From NCBI GenBank assembly GCA_949499045.1, contig CATEEE010000259.1:1-41395 (forward strand): 41,395 nucleotides of DNA. Reading direction: 5' to 3'. Position 1 is the first letter of the stretch, and each line of letters opens with the position of its first letter. This document shows positions 36,008 through 41,395 of this stretch, piece by piece. The position numbers and the translations under genes are program-made. The notes below the pieces were generated by a model. That model was not told the origin of the DNA. It searched no databases and was given only the letters and a program-made list of their open reading frames with translations. Source of the stretch: Marinobacterium sp. xm-d-530 (lineage in GTDB: Bacteria; Pseudomonadota; Gammaproteobacteria; Pseudomonadales; Balneatricaceae).

Positions 36008-36466
36008 ATGCGCTATTTTGATGATTTCTTTATAGGCGAACGTTTGGAAGGGGGAAGTGCCACTTTATCAGAGGCACAAATTATCGATTTCGCGATGATG
36101 TACGATCCTCAGAGTTTCCACGTTGATAATCAGGCTGCAGCCGAAAGTCACTTTGGAGGTCTAATAGCCAGTGGATTTCAAACAATTGCCCTCTGTTTTA
36201 GATTGTTTATTCAAAGGGATCATTTCCGCGCATGCTCCATGGGTGGCCCCGCGATCGATGAGCTACGTTTCATCATTCCGGTTAGACCAGGCGATACTCT
36301 TCGAAGTGAGGCTGAAATCTTAGAACTCACCCCGTCTCGATCCAAGCCTGACGTTGGAATTGTTCGTTACCGAATAGTGGGCACCAATCAACATAAAGAG
36401 AAGGTTGTGAGTTACGTAGTTACTAATATGCTTAAACGACAACCTACTGACGAGCATAAGCGTTAA
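36008..36466 (+). CDS. MaoC-family (R)-enoyl-CoA hydratase-like protein
   Basis: A 152-residue single-domain hotdog hydratase. YDPQSFH supplies the catalytic Asp and His, followed by GGLIASGFQT and PVRPGDTLR. It is a paralogue of the gene at 633-1109, sharing the order of all motifs (YDPQ-FH, ASG, RPGD, PSRSKPD-like). In its operon it follows an SDR by 22 bases and precedes acetoacetyl-CoA synthetase by 13. MaoC plus SDR plus thiolase can form a complete beta-oxidation half-cycle. Stereochemistry would be (R), unlike the crotonases of the liu and mms operons. Confidence 0.87.
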   Translation: MRYFDDFFIGERLEGGSATLSEAQIIDFAMMYDPQSFHVDNQAAAESHFGGLIASGFQTIALCFRLFIQRDHFRACSMGGPAIDELRFIIPVRPGDTLRSEAEILELTPSRSKPDVGIVRYRIVGTNQHKEKVVSYVVTNMLKRQPTDEHKR

Positions 36467-36479
36467 TAAGGTTATATTC

Positions 36480-38429
36480 ATGACGAAACTGCTTTGGCAA
36501 CCGACGCAATCACAAATTGAGCAGACCAAAATTTGGAAATTTCAGCAGATTATTAATAAAAAATACTCATTGGAATTAAAAGGTTATGACGAACTTCATA
36601 AGTGGTCTGTAGAAAATGCTGAGAAATTCTGGTCTTGCATTTGGGATATAACTGACGTCAAAGGTCAGAAAGGGCAAGCGCCATATTTATTAGACGCACA
36701 CAAGATGCCAGGTGCTAGATGGTTTCCTCATGCTCAATTGAATTATGCTGAAAACCTTCTTCGGTTTCGTGATGATCAGACAGCAATCATATTCCGCAAC
36801 GAGAAGGGCATGCGGCAGTGTATAAGTTTTGCCGAGCTGTATACACAAGTCGCACAATGTTCTGCTGCATTGCGTAAGGTTGGCGTTAAAAAGGGGGACG
36901 TGGTTGCTGGTTTTTTACCCAATTTGCCACACACTTGTGTGGCTATGCTTGCTGCAACCAGTTTAGGTGCGGTGTGGACATCTTGCTCTCCTGATTTTGG
37001 CTTTCAGGGTGTTCTTGATCGCTTTGGCCAAGTCAGTCCAAAAATTCTTTTCACCGTCAGCTCTTATCTTTACAACGGCAAGCGAATTGAAACGCTTCAC
37101 AAGAGTCTCGAGCTTGTTGAGGCTATTCCCTCATTAGAGCAGATGGTAGTGATGCCATACCTAGATGAGCCATCTGAAGATTTTGGCATAAGGAAAGTTA
37201 CTCACTGGAACGACTTTATTGATGCACTTGCGACAGACGTTGAGTTTGAACCGATGGCGTTCGATGACCCTCTATACATTATGTACTCATCAGGTACGAC
37301 TGGTCAGCCAAAATGCATAATTCATGGTGTCGGAGGCACACTATTGCAGCACCTCAAGGAGCATCAACTTCATACAGACATTAATCGTAATGATATTTTT
37401 TTCTATTACACCACTTGTGGTTGGATGATGTGGAATTGGCTGGTAAGTGGTCTGGCAACGGGTGCTACGCTGATGTTGTTTGATGGCTCTCCGTTTGCAC
37501 CAACCCCACAGATTTTGTGGGATATGGCTGAGGAAGAGTCTGTTAGTATTTTTGGAACAAGTGCAAAGTATTTAGCAGCACTTGAGAAAGCGGGCGTAAA
37601 GCCTCGTGAGTCTCACAGATTACCGCAACTTCGAGCGGTACTTTCGACTGGTTCACCACTGAGTAACGAAAGCTTTGAGTATGTCTATCGTGATATTAAA
37701 GATGACCTTCTATTGGCTTCTATATCTGGCGGTACAGATATTGTTTCTTGCTTTGCTCTTGGTTGTCCTATTTTGCCTGTGTTTGCCGGCGAACTTCAGT
37801 GCCGCGGTTTAGGGATGGCGGTAGCCATACTTGATGATGGCGGTGAAACTGTTTTGGAACAGAAGGGTGAGCTTGTCTGTACGTCTCCATTTCCCTCTAT
37901 GCCTATTGGTTTTTGGGATGATGCTGATCAGTCCAAATATCACTCAGCTTATTTTGAAAGGTTTGAAAACATATGGGCGCATGGTGACTACGGTGAAATT
38001 ACGGCCCGTGGAGGGTTAATCATCCATGGACGGTCTGATGCTGTATTAAACCCAGGTGGTGTAAGGATTGGTACAGCAGAAATTTATCGTCAGGTTGAGC
38101 GTTTGGATGAAGTTCTTGAGAGTGTCTGCATCGGTCAGCCATGGAAGGATGATACCCGCGTAGTCCTGTTTGTCGTGTTGCGCGATGGTTTTGAACTAGA
38201 CAGTGATCTTAAGCAGAAAATTCGTCAGCAAATTCTGAAAAATACGACTCCCCGCCATGTGCCCGCTGTGATTATTAAGGTTGATGAAATACCTAGAACT
38301 ATCAGTGGAAAGATTGTTGAGCTTGCCGTTAGGAAAACCATTCTGGGTGAGCAGATCAACAATGTAGAAGCTATTGCTAATCCCCAAGCTTTGGATCTAT
38401 TCAGGAATTTACCTGAGTTGGAGAGGTAA
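36480..38429 (+). CDS. aacS: Acetoacetate--CoA ligase
   Basis: A 649-residue AMP-forming synthetase of the acetoacetyl-CoA synthetase family. Features are the N-terminal WKFQQIIN and LHKWSVENAEKFW segments, ATP loop SSGTTGQPKC near 264, TTCGWMMWNW, SGGTDIVSCF (typical of AacS in place of the usual QTE motif), and catalytic lysine in ISGKIVEL. It converts the acetoacetate released by LiuE to acetoacetyl-CoA for the thiolase in the same operon, thus closing leucine degradation. Some authors name the equivalent gene in liu clusters liuF. Confidence 0.93.
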   Translation: MTKLLWQPTQSQIEQTKIWKFQQIINKKYSLELKGYDELHKWSVENAEKFWSCIWDITDVKGQKGQAPYLLDAHKMPGARWFPHAQLNYAENLLRFRDDQTAIIFRNEKGMRQCISFAELYTQVAQCSAALRKVGVKKGDVVAGFLPNLPHTCVAMLAATSLGAVWTSCSPDFGFQGVLDRFGQVSPKILFTVSSYLYNGKRIETLHKSLELVEAIPSLEQMVVMPYLDEPSEDFGIRKVTHWNDFIDALATDVEFEPMAFDDPLYIMYSSGTTGQPKCIIHGVGGTLLQHLKEHQLHTDINRNDIFFYYTTCGWMMWNWLVSGLATGATLMLFDGSPFAPTPQILWDMAEEESVSIFGTSAKYLAALEKAGVKPRESHRLPQLRAVLSTGSPLSNESFEYVYRDIKDDLLLASISGGTDIVSCFALGCPILPVFAGELQCRGLGMAVAILDDGGETVLEQKGELVCTSPFPSMPIGFWDDADQSKYHSAYFERFENIWAHGDYGEITARGGLIIHGRSDAVLNPGGVRIGTAEIYRQVERLDEVLESVCIGQPWKDDTRVVLFVVLRDGFELDSDLKQKIRQQILKNTTPRHVPAVIIKVDEIPRTISGKIVELAVRKTILGEQINNVEAIANPQALDLFRNLPELER

Positions 38430-38433
38430 GCAA

Positions 38434-39216
38434 ATGAATAGGATGGTAGATACTGGCTATGGACAAGTAAATACTCAATCATGGGGCTTTGAGCTCTATC
38501 CTGACCGTGCACCAGTTGTTCTTTTACATGATTCTTTGGGCTGCATATCTTTGTGGCGTCAATTTCCAGAACAACTGCTCAACTGTTTAAAAAGGCCAAT
38601 TATTGCTTATGATCGTCTTGGTTTTGGTATATCAGATAAGCGCGAAGCCTTGCCTAATTTAGATTTTGTGGAAGAAGAGGCCAGGCTTTACTTTCCAAGG
38701 ATCAAAACTGCTCTTGGCTTAAAAGAATATGTGATTTTGGGGCATTCGGTGGGCGGTGCAATGGCTGTTGAGATTGGAGCATCAGACCCGGACTGTCTAG
38801 CAGTGATCACCATAGCTGCTCAAGCGTTTGTAGAAGAGCGAACGCTCGATGGTATTCGCGAAGCTAAGGAGCTGTTTCAGCAAGACGGTCAAATCGAAAA
38901 GTTGGAACGATGGCATGGAAATAAGTCTCGTTGGGTTCTAGATGCCTGGACAGATACTTGGCTCAATCCCAATTTTGAAAATTGGCACCTTACTGCTGCA
39001 TTAAATTCGTTGAAGTCTCCGGTTCTTGCCATTCATGGGGAGCAAGATGAGTATGGTTCTGTGGCATTTCCACAGTATATTTCCGATCATAGTTCAGGTT
39101 TTTCTGAACAAGTAATCATTCCAAACTGTGCACATAATCCTCATAGAACCGATGAAGAGTTGGTACTTGGGTGTATAAAACAGTTTTTAGAAACAAACCT
39201 AAAAAATAAACATTAA
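38434..39216 (+). CDS. Alpha/beta-fold hydrolase
   Basis: A 260-residue alpha/beta hydrolase from the chosen start. The nucleophile elbow is GHSVGG with Ser105, the oxyanion strand is VVLLHDSLG, and the acid/base partners are probably the Asp in HGEQDEYG and the His in NCAHNPHR. An ORF starting at 38374 overlaps the aacS end; the ATG at 38434 follows GAGAGG and leaves a four-base gap. Such hydrolases in acyl-CoA operons may be esterases or thioesterases. The substrate is unknown. Confidence 0.85.
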   Translation: MNRMVDTGYGQVNTQSWGFELYPDRAPVVLLHDSLGCISLWRQFPEQLLNCLKRPIIAYDRLGFGISDKREALPNLDFVEEEARLYFPRIKTALGLKEYVILGHSVGGAMAVEIGASDPDCLAVITIAAQAFVEERTLDGIREAKELFQQDGQIEKLERWHGNKSRWVLDAWTDTWLNPNFENWHLTAALNSLKSPVLAIHGEQDEYGSVAFPQYISDHSSGFSEQVIIPNCAHNPHRTDEELVLGCIKQFLETNLKNKH

Positions 39217-39229
39217 TAGGGTGTAAGTA

Positions 39230-39979
39230 ATGACGGTTTTAATTCGTGAAGATGACAATGGTGTGGTTAACCTAACACTGAACAGACCTGAACATTTCAA
39301 TACGCTTTCGGAAGCATTAATCGAAGCATTGCAACGCGAGCTTGATGATGTTGCTAAAGATGATCAAGTCCGCTGTGTGATTATTTCAGGTAACGGTCGT
39401 GGTTTCTGTGCAGGGCAAGATCTTAAAGAAATGCGAGAAAATCCAGATAAAAATTACTATCAAACTCTCTTTAGTCGAAGTGCAAAGTTAATGCAAAGCA
39501 TCATTGCTTTACCGGTTCCTGTAATCGCAAAGGTTCACGGAATTGCAACGGCAGCAGGCTGTCAGCTAGTTGCCAGCTGTGATCTTGTTATAGCTGCCTC
39601 CTCAGCACGTTTTGCAGTCTCTGGAATAAAACTCGGTCTTTTCTGCTCCACACCGGCCGTGGCTCTATCACGATCAATTGCGCCGAAACGTGCCTTCGAT
39701 ATGCTTGTTACAGGTGACTTTATTGATGCTGAAACCGCATGTAATTGGGGACTTGTAAGTCAAGTTGTAAAGCCTGAGATTCTCGACCAAGCTGTCGCTC
39801 TTAAAGTGGAAAAAATACTTGAGAAAAGCCCTGAGGCAATTCGCTATGGAAAAGCCATGTTCCACCCTCAAAGCCAGATGAATCTATCAGAGGCATATAT
39901 GTTTGCAGGGGAAGTAATGGCAGACAACATGATGTGCCCATCTGCTATTGATCAAATAGACAATTTTATAAATAAATAA
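39230..39979 (+). CDS. ECHDC3-like crotonase lacking catalytic glutamates
   Basis: A 249-residue crotonase-fold protein. CoA-binding and oxyanion segments are kept (FCAGQDLKEM and GIATAAGCQL), but the classical glutamate positions hold Gln112 and Gly132, so ordinary enoyl-CoA hydration is unlikely. The AAGCQLVASCDL and LGLFCSTP segments are those of the ECHDC3 subgroup, whose reaction is unsettled. The protein appears complete and follows the hydrolase by 13 bases, so it is a working gene rather than debris. Confidence 0.87.
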   Translation: MTVLIREDDNGVVNLTLNRPEHFNTLSEALIEALQRELDDVAKDDQVRCVIISGNGRGFCAGQDLKEMRENPDKNYYQTLFSRSAKLMQSIIALPVPVIAKVHGIATAAGCQLVASCDLVIAASSARFAVSGIKLGLFCSTPAVALSRSIAPKRAFDMLVTGDFIDAETACNWGLVSQVVKPEILDQAVALKVEKILEKSPEAIRYGKAMFHPQSQMNLSEAYMFAGEVMADNMMCPSAIDQIDNFINK

Positions 39980-40024
39980 CGCGTAACTATTTTCGACGAC
40001 GTTTAGATTGAACGGGAGCCCGTC

Positions 40025-40489
40025 ATGCAAGGTTCATACGTATATGCTTTGGTAATGTTATCGGCAGGTATAGGAATTCCAACAATGGCCACTTTAAACA
40101 GTGGGCTGGGCAGCAAACTACAAAGTACCTCGTTGGCTACTGCAATGGCATTAGCTTTGGGTTTTTTAACAGTCTCAATCTATTTGATCGCGACTGAGGG
40201 ATTTCCCAAAAAGTTTATCGCCAGTGAATTACCTTTTTTCTTTTATCTAGGGGGTTTATGCGTAGCTTTCTACGTAATAAGTGTGACTTGGATAGTTCCT
40301 AAGTTTGGGGTATCCAATGCCATAGCTTTTGCGCTACTAGGTCAGCTTTTGGCTATGAGCGTTATAGATCACTTCGGTTTATTCGGCGCTCAGCAATATC
40401 AAATTACGGTCAAGCGTTTGTTAGGTTTGATAACTATGGCAGTCGGTATTTATTTGGTTCTGGATAAATCTACTGGGGTCACTCGTTAG
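40025..40489 (+). CDS. DMT-superfamily inner-membrane protein (YdcZ/DUF606-type)
   Basis: A 154-residue membrane protein with five hydrophobic segments (about 6-24, 37-56, 68-90, 94-114, 128-147). The opening segment with GIGIPTMATLNSGLG is that of the half-length YdcZ/DUF606 branch of drug/metabolite transporters, which probably work as dimers. The substrate is unknown. It lies 45 bases after the ECHDC3-like gene with GGGAG before its start, and may be co-transcribed with the thiolase operon. Confidence 0.8.
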   Translation: MQGSYVYALVMLSAGIGIPTMATLNSGLGSKLQSTSLATAMALALGFLTVSIYLIATEGFPKKFIASELPFFFYLGGLCVAFYVISVTWIVPKFGVSNAIAFALLGQLLAMSVIDHFGLFGAQQYQITVKRLLGLITMAVGIYLVLDKSTGVTR

Positions 40490-40547
40490 ATTTAGCGCAT
40501 AATATCCGTAAACATTGAGTGTGTAATTTTCTGAAACGTTAACATAT

Positions 40548-40760
40548 TTAAAGAAAATCTTTCCCAACCGTTTTTGAAGCCAGTACCTCTTCATGCAAGG
40601 CTAGTATGGTCTGACTGTGCTCTTTAGCGAGCTCTGAAAGATTCTCTTTTGCCATCGTCACTTTCTCATCCAGAATTGCTTCTCGAAGCTGTTCAGGTGT
40701 CCACTGTTCAGCATAAGAGCGTAACGATTCCAAATAACTGTGAGGTTGTATCTTGATCAT
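40548..40760 (-). CDS. Small hypothetical protein
   Basis: A 70-residue charged, mostly helical protein from the ATG at 40760 (MIKIQPHS at the start, WTPEQLREAIL in the middle, VGKDFL at the end). The frame is open upstream to 40916, but that part overlaps the next gene and is unlike protein, so I use the later ATG; no clear ribosome binding site is visible. No family recognised. The amino-acid make-up suggests a real small helical protein, perhaps co-transcribed with the gene at 40807. Confidence 0.5.
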   Translation of the reverse strand: MIKIQPHSYLESLRSYAEQWTPEQLREAILDEKVTMAKENLSELAKEHSQTILALHEEVLASKTVGKDFL

Positions 40761-40806
40761 AAAAGAATACTTTTTGTGTATGTTTATACAGTTTAGGCAT
40801 GGGCCC

Positions 40807-41148
40807 CTAATTTGGAAAGGCTTGATCGAGTTTTTTGACCAATACTTTAGGCAAATACCTTCTAGGATCATCCATTCCAATCGCGACGTCACTGGATATA
40901 ATTTCACGCCCTTCACTACTGATGATTGAGCAGATCAGATAATTTTTACCTTCTAAAAGCTCGCACTCAACCCTATACCCCATTTCTTCAATCATACGTG
41001 AAACTACGTGTGTGAAATTCATCCCATACCCTTCATCGAAGCCTAGTACATTCGCAGATGACCCTGATGCACTTGAGTTCTGGGTACACAAAGAAAGCTC
41101 CACAATGTTTCTGGTCATACCTAAAGAGAACACAAAGCAGTTAGACAT
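40807..41148 (-). CDS. Hypothetical protein
   Basis: An unrecognised protein of 113 residues from the ATG at 41148, or 119 from the ATG at 41166; neither has a convincing ribosome binding site. The C-terminal half (HVVSRMIEEMGYRVECELLEG, seen as HVVSRMIEEMGYR then VECELLEG; then DDPRRYLPKVLVKKL) has the alternating pattern of a folded alpha/beta domain with a conserved-looking basic end. A 60-residue plus-strand frame at 41012-41194 overlaps it antisense and also looks protein-like, so strand choice is uncertain. It lies 46 bases upstream of the small gene at 40548-40760. Confidence 0.42.
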   Translation of the reverse strand: MSNCFVFSLGMTRNIVELSLCTQNSSASGSSANVLGFDEGYGMNFTHVVSRMIEEMGYRVECELLEGKNYLICSIISSEGREIISSDVAIGMDDPRRYLPKVLVKKLDQAFPN

Positions 41149-41238
41149 GGCGATCAAACAGAACATGGCAAACTTTGTGTTTGACCAGGCTTAGGCTTCG
41201 GCACCTAAATATCTGAACATCCAAAAGGTGGCAGCTGC

Positions 41239-41395
41239 GTGATAACAACGAGCAAAGAGAGAGCTATTGAGCTCGCAAGGGAATACAGATCGATGCGCGA
41301 ACTCAACCGTCCAGAATGTTCTGACTATTTAGTCGTTATTCTGGAAAGTGAGATAGTGGGTTATAACTACTCTATGCGCTACGCAAGCAGCACAC
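41239..41395 (+). CDS. Partial hypothetical protein, cut by the window edge
   Basis: From a GTG at 41239 the plus strand stays open to the right edge for 52 codons. The product is hydrophilic and helical at first (KERAIELAREYRSMREL) and then looks strand-like (DYLVVILESEIVGYNYSM). AAGGTGG at 41224-41230 could serve as ribosome binding site; an internal ATG at 41293 is an alternative start. No family is recognised. Reality of the gene depends on sequence beyond the window. Confidence 0.4.
   Translation, partial: MITTSKERAIELAREYRSMRELNRPECSDYLVVILESEIVGYNYSMRYASST

Noticed and set aside
40500-40550. CGTAAAC and CGTTAAC half-sites resembling the LiuR-like motif
   Set aside because: They do not form a palindrome at the right spacing and lie downstream of genes on both strands, so there is no promoter for them to control.
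41012-41194. Plus-strand 60-residue ORF as a gene
   Set aside because: It overlaps the more domain-like minus-strand frame antisense and has no clear ribosome binding site; kept only as a note of ambiguity.
1-41395. CRISPR array, tRNA, rRNA, transposase or phage genes
   Set aside because: No repeat-spacer pattern, tRNA-like cloverleaf or recombinase/transposase frame was seen; only the ICE remnant at the left edge hints at mobile DNA.

Overview
The window looks like chromosomal DNA of a moderate-GC, probably marine gammaproteobacterium. This is inferred from the LiuR/MmsR-regulated branched-chain amino acid (BCAA) genes, the Gram-negative Liv transporter and the PrpE/MmsA/MmsB set; no rRNA or other marker is present to fix the taxon. 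From about 630 to 40000 it is almost entirely a catabolic island for branched-chain amino acids and short or branched acyl-CoAs, encoding uptake, beta-oxidation, end-product activation and regulation.

Layout. (a) 1-468: a scar in which a 5'-truncated glpD fragment (leaving the window leftward) is joined head to head to the 3' end of an integrative-conjugative-element membrane protein gene. (b) 633-3164: MaoC hydratase and metallo-beta-lactamase-fold hydrolase (minus strand), divergent from an atypical crotonase. (c) 3296-10752, minus strand: valine operon mmsA, isobutyryl-CoA dehydrogenase, enoyl-CoA hydratase, 3-hydroxyisobutyryl-CoA hydrolase, mmsB, prpE, with a divergent AraC/MmsR-type regulator and a degenerating GFA-family gene. 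(d) 12276-16690, plus strand: acyl-CoA dehydrogenase, alpha-methylacyl-CoA-racemase-like CaiB/BaiF protein, acyl-CoA ligase and hotdog thioesterase, preceded by a strong inverted repeat. (e) 16698-19641, minus strand: FixJ-type regulator, PAS histidine kinase and SAM methyltransferase. (f) 19689-28984, minus strand: leucine operon liuR-liuA-liuB-liuC-liuD-liuE plus a peroxidase-related protein and an acyl-CoA ligase, closed by a hairpin terminator. (g) 29282-33952, plus strand: branched-chain amino acid ABC transporter in the order livG-livF-livJ-livH-livM. (h) 34029-39979, plus strand: thiolase, SDR, MaoC, acetoacetyl-CoA synthetase, alpha/beta hydrolase and ECHDC3-like protein, then a DMT-family transporter. 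(i) 40548-41395: small unrecognised genes.

How it fits together. Liv imports the amino acids; transamination and the branched-chain keto-acid dehydrogenase are not encoded here. LiuA-E take isovaleryl-CoA to acetyl-CoA and acetoacetate; acetoacetyl-CoA synthetase and thiolase complete the route to acetyl-CoA. The mms operon takes isobutyryl-CoA to propionyl-CoA. Block (d) together with the SDR and thiolase could supply an isoleucine or alpha-methyl-acyl route (inference). Near-identical LiuR-like palindromes lie before liuR and before the thiolase operon, suggesting that one regulator joins the two halves of leucine catabolism.

I found no rRNA, tRNA, CRISPR array or intact mobile element. 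No gene-free stretch exceeds 300 bases; the longest is 28985-29281. The best candidates for something unusual are the glpD/ICE junction, the racemase-containing acyl-CoA module with its neighbouring two-component system and methyltransferase, and several proteins with altered active-site or nucleotide-binding residues.
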